A stretch of DNA of 64,000 bases from Novosphingobium sp. MD-1 (GCF_001014975.1 NZ_BBXA01000013.1:434001-498000), one strand, 5' to 3'; positions 17,299 through 25,565 are shown, numbered from the stretch's first letter. The notes: generated by a model not told the origin, from the sequence alone. Numbers and translations are program-made.

Positions 17299-18465
17299 TC
17301 ACGCGAAGGCGTTCATGGCCTTCAATTTCTCTTCATAGGCTTCGCGCTTTTCGGGCGGGAGGAAATGCCGGAAATGCGGGCCTTTCGACATGGCGGGCAG
17401 GGTATTCGACACCAGTGCCCAGCTGCCGGCCTCGTCGTAGCTGGCATAAAGTTCGCCACAGGCAGAGCCGGTGTAGAGTTCCAGTCCGCCTTCGGCGGAA
17501 TCGTGCATCGCCGCCACTTCCAGATTGCCGGCGATGGGATCGGCCATGCCGGCCATCGCGTTCACCCAGGTCTTGCCGTGATCGGTGCTTTTCATGAATT
17601 TCGGATATGCCGTGCCCTGGGCGCCCCAGTTGGGGTTCGGGTTCATACCGGCGCCGACCATGAACAGCACGTCCTTGGCGGGATGCACGAAAAACGGATC
17701 GGGATAGGCGCAGGGATGCGACGTGTCCGTCAACCGCTGCCAGGTCTTGCCCGCATCCGTCGTGTGATAGGCGCCGATGCCGGTGGTCAGGAATATCTCG
17801 TCGGCACTGTCCCGGAAAAAGGTGACGCGGTGCTGATCGCGGCGGAACTTGTCGTCCGGCTGCTCCATCGAATTGATCGAGGTCCAGCTTTCGCCTCCAT
17901 CTTCGCTGCGCAGCAGATCGCCCTGTTCGATGCAGATATAGAGCGTGTCCGGATGGCCGGCCGGAGAGGCGATATGCTTGATATGCGGCGCTGATCGCGG
18001 GAAAAACCAGTGTTCGGTGCCTTCCACCTGCGTGCATTCGGGATAGGCGGTCCAGCTCTTGCCGAGATCGAAGCTGCGGTAGAACATCACCGGTTCGGTG
18101 CCGAGATTGAGAATGATCTGGTCGCCGACATGCTGCACCAGCAGCGAATAGGCATGGCCCGATTGTAGCCCGTTGTTGCGCGCTTCCCAGGTTTTCCCGC
18201 CATCCGCGCTGACCTGCAACCCGCCCTCGAAATGCAGGGCGGCGAACAGCAATCCGCTTTTCTCGTCGAAAACCAGGGCGCTGACATGCTGGCCGGCCAG
18301 AAGCACATCGTCTTGCAGGTGCCATGGAGATCCCGGTCCGTCGCGGCGGAAGTCGAGCACACCCTCGGCCGTTGCCACCAGCATCCGGCGGGCGGCCAGC
18401 GTGCTGGACGAAGTGGTTTTACCGTTCGCCGAGATGCAGATTATCGTTTCCTTGGCGTCGGCCAT
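17299..18465 (-). CDS. Asp-box (BNR/VPS10-like) beta-propeller protein
   Basis: 388 aa, cytoplasmic (no signal peptide seen). It carries repeated Asp-box motifs S-x-D-x-G-x-[TS]-W: SADGGKTW, SFDLGKSW, SEDGGESW, TTDAGKTW, STDHGKTW and a degenerate SYDEAGSW. These are diagnostic of six- or seven-bladed propellers such as sialidases and photosystem assembly or exo-glycosidase-like proteins. The start at 18465 has GGAG 8 bases upstream; the frame extends to 18483 without one. A propeller amid aromatic-catabolic genes is unusual. It could be a lactonase-like hydrolase or a non-catalytic scaffold. An operator-like site lies just upstream. Confidence 0.82.
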   Translation of the reverse strand: MADAKETIICISANGKTTSSSTLAARRMLVATAEGVLDFRRDGPGSPWHLQDDVLLAGQHVSALVFDEKSGLLFAALHFEGGLQVSADGGKTWEARNNGLQSGHAYSLLVQHVGDQIILNLGTEPVMFYRSFDLGKSWTAYPECTQVEGTEHWFFPRSAPHIKHIASPAGHPDTLYICIEQGDLLRSEDGGESWTSINSMEQPDDKFRRDQHRVTFFRDSADEIFLTTGIGAYHTTDAGKTWQRLTDTSHPCAYPDPFFVHPAKDVLFMVGAGMNPNPNWGAQGTAYPKFMKSTDHGKTWVNAMAGMADPIAGNLEVAAMHDSAEGGLELYTGSACGELYASYDEAGSWALVSNTLPAMSKGPHFRHFLPPEKREAYEEKLKAMNAFA

Positions 18466-18490
18466 CTGAACCACTCCGATCATAGAATAT

Positions 18491-18508
18491 ATCGTTTTGT
18501 ATAACGAT
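18491..18508. promoter_or_regulatory. Operator-like palindrome upstream of the propeller gene
   Basis: ATCGTT-N6-AACGAT has perfect 6-base arms. Inside it TTGTATAACGA (18497-18507) matches TNGTNNNACNA exactly. It sits 26 bases before the ATG at 18465, between that gene and the upstream amidohydrolase, so the propeller-amidohydrolase-dehydrogenase group may have its own controlled promoter. Confidence 0.55.
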
Positions 18509-18520
18509 TGTGTGATTCAT

Positions 18521-19327
18521 TCAAGCGTCACGTGCAAAGAAGATCCGCTCCGCAGTGCCGCCAAAGATCGCCTCGCGCTCTTCGGAACTGCGCTCCGCGA
18601 ACAGCATGCGGGTCCAGTCCAGCGCGTTGGCATAGCCCTCGCGCGAGGCCACGACCGGGAAATCGCTGCCCCACATCAGCCTTTCCGCCCCGAACGCGTC
18701 GAGCGCTTCGATCAGGATCGCGCCCTTGGCCGCATCGAGCACCGGTGCGTGCGCGGGCAGAGGCTGCCCCACCGCGCGCGGGGCCAGTTGCCCCAGCGCC
18801 GGGATTTTGAGGATCACGTTGGGATAATCGGCCAGAGCCAGAATGCCTTGCCAGACCTGTGGGCTGTGATCGCAGTCCGGTCGGGTCCAGCCGCCAAGAT
18901 GTTCGATCACGAAGGGCATGGTCGCAAATTCGCGGACGATGGCGGCAAACTCGCCGCTGACGATGCTGGCGGCGGGGCCGCCGCAACTGATTGCCAGACC
19001 GCCATCGGCAGCGGCGCGCCAGATCGCCAATGGGTCATCTCCGGGGCTTCGGGCATCCGGGCGGAGCCGGAGCCCGGCCATGCCCCGCCGGGTAAGGGCG
19101 GTGACCTTTTGGACCGCGTCGGCCGCCGCCGCCTGTACGGCACCGACATGCGCCAACCGGTCCGGGAGCCTGGCCACGCATTGTTCCTGATAGGCATTGT
19201 CGAACTGCCCCAGGATCTGGGTAAGCACCGCCTTGTGCACGCCGCAGCGATCCATCTGGAACAGGAGCGTTTCCACCGGCTCGAACCACAGCGGCGAGGC
19301 GTGGCAATGGGCATCTATGACGGTCAA
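18521..19327 (-). CDS. Amidohydrolase-2 family protein
   Basis: 268 aa, second member of this superfamily in the operon. D-A-H-C-H near the start, FVIEHLGGW mid-protein and RLMWGSDFP near the end provide the metal-site pattern. The start is a TTG at 19327 overlapping the MFS stop (TTGA), the same coupling seen at 7947. Likely a hydrolase of a lactone or acyl intermediate, or a decarboxylase. It is only distantly similar to 16265-17173, so probably a different step. Confidence 0.84.
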   Translation of the reverse strand: MTVIDAHCHASPLWFEPVETLLFQMDRCGVHKAVLTQILGQFDNAYQEQCVARLPDRLAHVGAVQAAAADAVQKVTALTRRGMAGLRLRPDARSPGDDPLAIWRAAADGGLAISCGGPAASIVSGEFAAIVREFATMPFVIEHLGGWTRPDCDHSPQVWQGILALADYPNVILKIPALGQLAPRAVGQPLPAHAPVLDAAKGAILIEALDAFGAERLMWGSDFPVVASREGYANALDWTRMLFAERSSEEREAIFGGTAERIFFARDA

Positions 19328-20835
19328 TCGAGGTCTCCTCGCGCTCGTTCTCGCGCTTCCTCCGGGTCTTCACGCACCCTTGGGCGTGCGGGCGCGAGGT
19401 CTTCGGGTATCTGGTTGCGCAAGCGGATGGTGGCCGCCAGCCCGATCAGCACGATCACCAGCATGGCATGGCGATAGTCGATCATGGCCGGTTCGGCGCG
19501 GCCGCCCAGTTTTGCCAGCAGACTCAGGATCACCGCCGTGATCGAAACGCCCAGAGCGTTGAAAATCTGCATCGATATGCTGGCGATGATGTTGCCCGAT
19601 GTCATGGTCGATGCGGTCAGCGATGAGAAAGACAGCGACGTCATGGCCGTAAAGGTCAGGGAGCGGGCCATGCCACACACGGTCAGCGCGGCGAGCAGCA
19701 GCGGGGCCAGCAGCGTGCCGGGGCGGGCGAGCGCTATAAAAGCCAGGGCGGCAAGCCCCGTAAGGCTGCCAGCGATCGTGGTCTGTCGATAGCCATAACG
19801 ATCAAATGCCGGTTTTATCAGGGGCTTTGTGACAAGATCGCCGCCGTTGAGGGCGATCAGCATCACCCCCGCCCACAAAGGGCTGAAGCCGAAACCGAGC
19901 TGCAGCATCAGCGGCAGGCCCAGCAACATTGCGCGGGCCGGCAGGCGCACCACCGCGCCGGCGCCGATCGCCGCGGTGCGGAAGCCGGGATTCCGCATGG
20001 CGCCGAATGTCAGGATCGGGCTGGGGTGCGATTCAAGATGGCGCCAGGCCGCGCCGGCCAGCACCAGTCCGCCCAGAATCAGCCCCCATGGCAGCAGGGC
20101 GTCGAAGCCGATGACCAGCCGGTCGATTCCGGTCAGGACCGCGGTCAGCGCTCCGCTGACCAGAATCGCGCCGACGATATCGAGCTTGCGCGGCGCCTCC
20201 GGCTCCATGCGCGGGATAGTCGCGCGCGTGGCCAGAAACAGCAGCACCGATATGGGCAAGTTGAGCAGGAAGATATACTCCCATCGCGCATATTGGACGA
20301 TGAACCCGCCCAGCGATGGCCCCAGCGTGGGCGCGATCAACATGGGCATGGCGGTAATCGCCAGCGCGTCGACCAGTTCGTGTTTTGGCGTCTGGCGGAG
20401 CAGAATCAGGCGACCAACCGGCGCGAACAGCGCCGCCGCCGCCCCTTGCAGCGCGCGTGCCAGCACGAAGCTGCAAAGGCCGGTCGACAAGGCGCAGCAC
20501 AATGAGAAAAACGCAAAACCCAGCGTCGCGGCCATGAACACACGCTTTGCGCCGAACCGGTCCGCGCACCAGCCGCTGATCGGCAGCATCGCCACCAGCA
20601 TGGTAAGATAGATGGTAATGGAGAGGCTCAACGATATCACCGGCACGTGAAAATCGCGGGCGATCCGGGGCAGGGCGATCACCAGCACCGCGCCATCCAG
20701 CTGTGCCATGAACATCGCGGAGGCGGCGACCAGCACGGCGTTGCGGCTCTTCAGTTCCAGCAACCGCCTCAACTGCCCATACTCCGATCCATGCGCGAAA
20801 ACAGCGCTATTGCGCGTGTCCGGCGTCTGTCTCAT
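19324..20835 (-). CDS. MFS transporter, DHA2 (EmrB/QacA) type
   Basis: 503 aa, about 14 predicted membrane segments. Family features: helix 1 with M-A-Q-L-D-G-A-V-L-V-I-A-L-P, motif A WCADRFGAKRVF, and ALQGAAAALFAPVGRLILL. The start overlaps the end of the small gene at 20807-21040 by 29 bases and the stop overlaps the next amidohydrolase start, so it lies inside one tight operon. It is likely a carrier for a pathway substrate or product. Confidence 0.91.
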   Translation of the reverse strand: MRQTPDTRNSAVFAHGSEYGQLRRLLELKSRNAVLVAASAMFMAQLDGAVLVIALPRIARDFHVPVISLSLSITIYLTMLVAMLPISGWCADRFGAKRVFMAATLGFAFFSLCCALSTGLCSFVLARALQGAAAALFAPVGRLILLRQTPKHELVDALAITAMPMLIAPTLGPSLGGFIVQYARWEYIFLLNLPISVLLFLATRATIPRMEPEAPRKLDIVGAILVSGALTAVLTGIDRLVIGFDALLPWGLILGGLVLAGAAWRHLESHPSPILTFGAMRNPGFRTAAIGAGAVVRLPARAMLLGLPLMLQLGFGFSPLWAGVMLIALNGGDLVTKPLIKPAFDRYGYRQTTIAGSLTGLAALAFIALARPGTLLAPLLLAALTVCGMARSLTFTAMTSLSFSSLTASTMTSGNIIASISMQIFNALGVSITAVILSLLAKLGGRAEPAMIDYRHAMLVIVLIGLAATIRLRNQIPEDLAPARPRVREDPEEARERARGDLD

Positions 20836-21040
20836 CCGCCAGTTCGGCGGTGAAGAGGTGCGGGCGCAGCCGGGGCCGGGCGCTGCGGCGCAAGGCCATG
20901 CTCAGCAAGACTCCGGCAATGCCGATGATTGTGCCCGCCATCTCGAAATTGGTCATTTCCAGCGGGTTCAGGCTGAACAGGTCAACCTTGCCGTCCAGCG
21001 CGAAATTGAAATTTGCCATCATCCCGCCACCTGCGATCAA
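20807..21040 (-). CDS. Small single-pass membrane protein of the monooxygenase-MFS operon
   Basis: 77 aa if started at the TTG at 21040, which overlaps the DoxX-like stop (TTGA); ATGs at 21022 and 21019 lie behind an AGGTGG and would give about 70 aa. One hydrophobic helix (AGTIIGIAGVLLSMAL) is followed by a basic stretch (RRSARPRLRP), so the C-terminus is probably cytoplasmic. I recognise no family. Its position, overlapping both neighbours, argues that it is a real gene. Confidence 0.6.
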   Translation of the reverse strand: MIAGGGMMANFNFALDGKVDLFSLNPLEMTNFEMAGTIIGIAGVLLSMALRRSARPRLRPHLFTAELADETDAGHAQ

Positions 21041-21486
21041 AGCGATTTCACGATGCGTGAAGGATCACGCCACACGGGAAGAGGCGCGCTGCGAAATTTC
21101 AGCATGGGATAATAGTAGTTGGCATAGGCGGCGAGCAGGATGCCGTGCATCACCAGATTGCGGGTCACCGAAAGCTGGATGTGCGGGAAGGGCGCCCACG
21201 GCACGTTCACCAGGAAAATGTTGACCGTGACCGGCATCAGCAACACCAGACCCAGCGGCACAAAACGGTTGGTGACAAGACACAGCCCGCCCAGCATTTC
21301 GACCACTTTGGCGAAGGCGAACAGCTTGAGCTGCATTGCCGCGATCACGAACTCGTTGCCAGCGGATTCGGCAATCTTGGGTTGCGGCCAGAACAGCACG
21401 AAGTAGTTCAGGCCCGACACCAGGTTGAAACCGCCCAGATAGAAGCGGCAAAAGGTGACGCCGTAATGCTCGATGCTTCGCCACAT
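21037..21486 (-). CDS. DoxX-like membrane protein 1
   Basis: 149 aa, four hydrophobic segments. It shares with the other DoxX-like proteins here the motif S-G-L-N-Y early, a mid-protein K-x-x-E-x-x-G-G-x-x-L-x-x-N-R-F-V-P-L and a C-terminal YYYPMLKFRSAP. The start at 21486 has GGGGAG 8 bases upstream; the frame extends to 21537 inside the upstream gene's 3' end. It sits directly behind the flavin monooxygenase gene. The role of the family is uncertain; some DoxX/DoxD members act in quinone-linked redox reactions. Confidence 0.8.
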   Translation of the reverse strand: MWRSIEHYGVTFCRFYLGGFNLVSGLNYFVLFWPQPKIAESAGNEFVIAAMQLKLFAFAKVVEMLGGLCLVTNRFVPLGLVLLMPVTVNIFLVNVPWAPFPHIQLSVTRNLVMHGILLAAYANYYYPMLKFRSAPLPVWRDPSRIVKSL

Positions 21487-21514
21487 TCCGTTCGCTCCCC
21501 GGTCTTCGCTGCGG

Positions 21515-22741
21515 TCAGTTGCGCTTGGGAATGGCAAATTCGCCGGGCTTGAGGCCCGTCGCCGCCCGGCCGTAAGCCGTCATGGCGCGATCCCAGGTGA
21601 ATGCAAAATGCTGTGCCGCCGCGTTTATGTCGCGGAACAACTGCTGGATTTTCTGGTCATCGTAGATGGCCGTGCCACCCGAAGCCTCGAAGATGCGGTT
21701 TGCCGCGTGGCGCGCCTGCTGGACCGCCCAGGCCCAGTTGCGCGGAATGCGGGCGCTCTGCAAGAACGAGATGTCGTCGGGCTCGATCGCGCGGTCGATC
21801 ATCTCGGCATCGCTGATCACCAGCGCCAGCGCCGCATCGATCTGCGCATCGACCTCGGCGATCCTCGCCAGCGTCGCCGATTGTTCCGCCACTTCAAGGG
21901 GGGAACCGCCGCTAAGCTTCGCGCCAAGTTCCTTGGCAAAGCGCGTTACCATGCCCTTGGCCATGCCCAGCGGCGCGCCGACGATCGAAAACGGCGCGAT
22001 GTTGGAAAACGGCATCCGATAGACGGCGCCGCTGTGGTGCTTCGCGCCCGGCGTGGACCCGGCCAGCATATCGGCAAGGCTGCAACTGCGGTGCGCCGGG
22101 ATGAAGGCGCTGTCGATCCGGATCGACCGGCTGCCGGTGGCGCGCATACCCATGGTCTGCCAATCGTCGATCACCACGATGTCGGTTTTGGGAACCACGA
22201 AAAACCGGGGTTCCATCGATCCGTCCGCCTTCTTGACGGCATTGCCGATGATCACCCAGGTGGCATAGTCGATCCCCGAACAGAACTTGCCGTTACCGCC
22301 GGTCAGGCGATAGCCGTCTCCTTCTTCCACCACATCGCCGCCCAGCCGGAACACCGTGCCGATCAGCGTGGTGGGATCGCCCATCACCTCGCGCTGCGCC
22401 TGCTCGGGAAACAGGTTGATCAGCCAGCTGTGGCCTGCCAGCACGCCGAAAATCCATGCGGCAGACCCGGATACCGAACCGATTTCGGCGGCTACGCGAA
22501 CCAGGTCCGCAAAGCCGAGTTCCGAACCGCCCAGATTGCGCGGCATGACCAGGCCGAACAGTCCGCTGGCGCGCATCCGGTCCACCACGCCGGCATCGAG
22601 GCGGCGGTTGCTGTCCGCTCCGGTATCCGCCTGCCCGATTTCCGGCAGCAGTGCGCGCACTTTGGCGATGGCCTCCTCGGGCGAGCCGATCGTTGGCCAC
22701 TTGCTGGCAATGCTGAGATCGCTCGCCACTGTCATGTCCAT
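21515..22741 (-). CDS. Acyl-CoA-dehydrogenase-fold flavin monooxygenase (HsaA/HpaB-like group)
   Basis: 408 aa, related to class D two-component flavin hydroxylases (HsaA, DszC type) rather than true acyl-CoA dehydrogenases. N-terminal helical domain, then the VVPKTDIVVIDDWQTMGMRATGS-type mid-domain, and the C-terminal helical bundle ending in IYDDQKIQQLFRDINAAAQH. The start at 22741 has GGAGAGG upstream. These enzymes need a separate flavin reductase, and none is visible in the window. It is first in a minus-strand operon and divergent from the LigB-like gene across a perfect operator-like site. Ring hydroxylation before cleavage is the likely role. Confidence 0.85.
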   Translation of the reverse strand: MDMTVASDLSIASKWPTIGSPEEAIAKVRALLPEIGQADTGADSNRRLDAGVVDRMRASGLFGLVMPRNLGGSELGFADLVRVAAEIGSVSGSAAWIFGVLAGHSWLINLFPEQAQREVMGDPTTLIGTVFRLGGDVVEEGDGYRLTGGNGKFCSGIDYATWVIIGNAVKKADGSMEPRFFVVPKTDIVVIDDWQTMGMRATGSRSIRIDSAFIPAHRSCSLADMLAGSTPGAKHHSGAVYRMPFSNIAPFSIVGAPLGMAKGMVTRFAKELGAKLSGGSPLEVAEQSATLARIAEVDAQIDAALALVISDAEMIDRAIEPDDISFLQSARIPRNWAWAVQQARHAANRIFEASGGTAIYDDQKIQQLFRDINAAAQHFAFTWDRAMTAYGRAATGLKPGEFAIPKRN

Positions 22742-22789
22742 TACGCCCTCTCCTTCGCGCGGCAGACCCACATTGATCTGTGATGAAAA

Positions 22790-22800
22790 TTGTTATACAA
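22790..22800. promoter_or_regulatory. TTGT-N3-ACAA operator-like site
   Basis: TTGTTATACAA, a perfect match to the island motif, in the divergent region between the flavin monooxygenase (22741) and the LigB-like gene (22893). A weaker GTATCC half-site follows at about 22805. Confidence 0.62.
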
Positions 22801-22892
22801 ACGAGTATCCGAATTTGAAGGCGGCATCAACCCCCGTTGTTGGGGGCCGTTGATCGCAGCCGATGGCGAAACCCGGAGAGGGAGAGGAAGCG

Positions 22893-23885
22893 ATGGCGCA
22901 AGTGGTGCTGGGAATTGGCACGAGCCACGGGCCGATGCTGGTGACCGAATCGCAAAGCTGGGGCATCCGGGTGCCGGCCGACAAAGCCAATATCCACGCC
23001 TGGAGAGGCGGTGACTGGAGCTTCGACCAGCTTGTGGCCGCACGCGCCGGCGAGGGGCTGGACCAGCAGATCACCGAACAGGTCTGGGAGCAGCGCCAGG
23101 CCGCCTGCCAATCGAATATCGAGCGTCTGGCCGATATCTTTGCCGAGGCCAGGATCGATGTCGCGGTGATCGTCGGCAACGACCAGAACGAGATATATCG
23201 CACCACGCTAAACCCCGCCTTCGCGGTCCATTATGGCGAGACGATCCTCAATCACGAACTCGGCGCGCAGCGGCTGCAGGAGCTGCCGCCGGGCATCGCG
23301 GCTTCGCTGCCGGGGTATATTCCGGCCGGCGGCGCCGACTATCGCGGTTGCCCCGATCTTGCGCGCAAGATCATCGATGTGGCGATCGCGGATGAATTCG
23401 ATGTGGCGGCGATGTCGGCCCTTCCGCGGGAGGAGACGCCCCATGCCTGGGGCTTCGTGTTCCGCCGGATCATGCGCGACAATCCCTGCCCCAGCGTGAT
23501 GGTGACCGTGAACACCTTCTATCCGCCCAACCAGCCGCGCGCCCGGCGCTGCTTCGATTTTGGCCAGTCGATCCTGAAGGCAATCCGCGCGTGGGACAGC
23601 GACCAGCGCGTGGCCCTGATCGCCAGCGGCGGGCTGACCCATTTCGTGATCGATGAAGAGGTGGACCGAACGTTTCTGGCCGCGCTGGAGAACAATGATC
23701 TCGCACCCGTGTTCGCGATGGGCGAAACCGTGTTCCGCGACGGCACATCGGAAATGAAGAACTGGATTCCGGTGGCCGGCGCGATGGCCGAGGCCGGGCT
23801 GCGGCCGGAAGTTCTGGACTACATTCCCTGCTATCGCAGCGAAGCCGGCACCGGCAACGCCATGGGCTTTGTCTGCTGGCGCTAG
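22893..23885 (+). CDS. LigB-fold (class III extradiol dioxygenase superfamily) protein with altered metal site
   Basis: 330 aa resembling the catalytic beta subunit LigB of protocatechuate 4,5-dioxygenase. Equivalents of LigB His12 (GTSHGPM, His12), His127 (ETPHAW, His184), the catalytic His195 (SGGLTHF, His250) and Glu242 (GTSEMKNW, Glu287) are visible. The second iron ligand, His61 in N-D-H, is Gln98 here (G-N-D-Q-N-E). No LigA-type small subunit is nearby. The start at 22893 follows AGAGGA; the frame opens earlier at 22863. It may be a dioxygenase with a 2-ligand variant site or a non-classical member. Alignment is from memory. Confidence 0.82.
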   Translation: MAQVVLGIGTSHGPMLVTESQSWGIRVPADKANIHAWRGGDWSFDQLVAARAGEGLDQQITEQVWEQRQAACQSNIERLADIFAEARIDVAVIVGNDQNEIYRTTLNPAFAVHYGETILNHELGAQRLQELPPGIAASLPGYIPAGGADYRGCPDLARKIIDVAIADEFDVAAMSALPREETPHAWGFVFRRIMRDNPCPSVMVTVNTFYPPNQPRARRCFDFGQSILKAIRAWDSDQRVALIASGGLTHFVIDEEVDRTFLAALENNDLAPVFAMGETVFRDGTSEMKNWIPVAGAMAEAGLRPEVLDYIPCYRSEAGTGNAMGFVCWR

Positions 23886-23921
23886 GCCGGAGCCAGCGCC
23901 GCAGCCCGCCGCGCCAGCCGG

Positions 23922-24215
23922 TTACGCCAGCGCCTCGCGCAGTGTGGCGGCGGCGGCGGCCGGGGTGCCCTCCATGCCCACCAGATCGTGGGCGCGGTGA
24001 ACAATGGCGCGCAACCGGATCAGGCTGGCCTGATCGCGCAGGCCATCGCGATCCCCGGAGCTGACCGCGATGTCCACCAGCCGCCACAGCTCATCCAGTT
24101 CGCTTTCGCGATAGATGCAGTGCTCGGCCGTTCTCGATCGCTGCAGCCGATCGGCCAGCACCTGAATGGTGAGGTCCGAAAAGTTTTCGACCGCAAGCAC
24201 ATCGTCCAGATCCAA
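23922..24215 (-). CDS. Small acidic helical protein of unknown function
   Basis: 97 aa, mostly helical by composition, with no signal or membrane segment. GGAG lies 11 bases before the ATG at 24215. It is divergent from the Rieske oxygenase, sharing the operator-bearing promoter region, and convergent with the LigB-like gene. I recognise no family. The well-placed ribosome site and promoter position support a real gene; base composition matches its neighbours. Confidence 0.55.
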   Translation of the reverse strand: MDLDDVLAVENFSDLTIQVLADRLQRSRTAEHCIYRESELDELWRLVDIAVSSGDRDGLRDQASLIRLRAIVHRAHDLVGMEGTPAAAAATLREALA

Positions 24216-24255
24216 GATTTTTCTCCAGATTGGGTAGTGACTTTCGAGTCACTGC

Positions 24256-24282
24256 AAGATAATATATCTTATTGTCTAACAA
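24256..24282. promoter_or_regulatory. Perfect palindrome plus TTGT-N3-ACAA site before the Rieske gene
   Basis: AAGATAATATATCTT (24256-24270) has perfect 6-base arms around three bases. Immediately after it, TTGTCTAACAA (24272-24282) matches the island motif exactly. Together they cover the region 15-40 bases upstream of the Rieske start, where a repressor would block polymerase. Confidence 0.6.
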
Positions 24283-24296
24283 AGTGGATGCGTCAA

Positions 24297-25562
24297 ATGC
24301 TCTCTCATGACGATAACGAATTGCTTTGCCGCGTTGGGCCGGACGCGCCGATGGGGCAGTTGATGCGCCGCTTCTGGATGCCGGCTTTGCTCGAAAGCGA
24401 GCTTGTCGCTGATGGCAAGCCCGTGCGGATACGGCTGCTCGGTGAGGATCTCGTCGCGTTCATGGACAGCGAAGGCAGGATCGGCTTGCTGGATGAGCAT
24501 TGTCCGCATCGCGGCACGTCGCTGGCGCTGGGCGTCAATGGCGAATGCGGTCTGCGCTGCCTGTTCCATGGCTGGAAGTTCGACGTCACCGGCCAATGCG
24601 TGGATACGCCGGCGGAGCCCGAGAATTCCAAACTGGCCAATGCCATGCGGACGAAGGCCTATCCCACCCGGGTCGCGGGCGGGATGGTGTGGACCTATAT
24701 GGGGCCAAGCGAGCTTGAGCCCGCTTTCCCGCACTTCCCCTGGTTCGACATGCCCAAGGGCAGCTGCGAAGCGTTCAAGGTCATCTACGAATGCAACTAT
24801 TCACAGGCGCTGGAAGGCGCGGTGGATTCGTCGCATGCCGGGATTCTCCACCGGGAAAGCGCATGGGATCAGCCGGCCAAATGGCCGCATGAAAAGGACC
24901 TGCGGCCCAAGCTGGAGGTGGAATTTACCCGCTATGGGATGCGCTATTGCGCGGTGCGCAATGCCGATGAAAATCTCAAGAACGGCCGGATGACCCAGGT
25001 GCCGATGCCGTTTTACACCTTCATCCCGCCCGACGGGCCGCGTGCGCCGGAATTTCGCCGGAACCGCCGGCTGGTCAATGCCTTCGTGCCGCGCGACGAT
25101 TATTCGACCTGGCATATCCAGTTTTTCTACGATCCCGGCCAGACGATCGATCGCGCCCACCGCATGACCGAGGCGAACACGCCGCATGACGAGCACTTCT
25201 TCAAGACCAACGGCATCGATGTCTGGTACAATCAGGACCGCGAAATGATGCGTACCAGCAACATGTCCGGCATTGTCGGCATTGCCTTGCAGGATCACGC
25301 GGTCAGCGAAACCATGGGCAAGATTGCCGATCGCACCAAGGAGCATCTGGGCCGTTCGGACATGGCGGTGGTCGCTTTCCGCCGGATGATGCTGCGGTCG
25401 GTCAAGCACATGATGGCCACGGGCGAAGTGCCCGAGGCGGCGCAGGGATCGTTCGACTGGAACCAGATCACCGCCGAAACCTTCTTTTTCGAGCCCGAGC
25501 GGAAGTGGCAGGATATTCAGCCGTTGGCCGAGAACCTGCAACCGGTTGATGCGGCGGCCTGA
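24297..25562 (+). CDS. Rieske non-heme iron oxygenase, LigX/phthalate-dioxygenase-like alpha subunit
   Basis: 421 aa. N-terminal Rieske domain with C-x-H-x16-C-x2-H (Cys69, His71, Cys88, His91), then the catalytic domain with mononuclear iron ligands in D-S-S-H-A-G-I-L-H (Asp177, His180, His185). These oxygenases O-demethylate or hydroxylate aromatic acids, using electrons from a ferredoxin/reductase. The start is uncertain by three codons (24288 or 24297); I chose 24297 because homologues begin M-L-S near this point. No reductase is adjacent; a lone ferredoxin lies at 41980. The YciI-like gene follows after 3 bases. Confidence 0.92.
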   Translation: MLSHDDNELLCRVGPDAPMGQLMRRFWMPALLESELVADGKPVRIRLLGEDLVAFMDSEGRIGLLDEHCPHRGTSLALGVNGECGLRCLFHGWKFDVTGQCVDTPAEPENSKLANAMRTKAYPTRVAGGMVWTYMGPSELEPAFPHFPWFDMPKGSCEAFKVIYECNYSQALEGAVDSSHAGILHRESAWDQPAKWPHEKDLRPKLEVEFTRYGMRYCAVRNADENLKNGRMTQVPMPFYTFIPPDGPRAPEFRRNRRLVNAFVPRDDYSTWHIQFFYDPGQTIDRAHRMTEANTPHDEHFFKTNGIDVWYNQDREMMRTSNMSGIVGIALQDHAVSETMGKIADRTKEHLGRSDMAVVAFRRMMLRSVKHMMATGEVPEAAQGSFDWNQITAETFFFEPERKWQDIQPLAENLQPVDAAA

Positions 25563-25565
25563 CCG

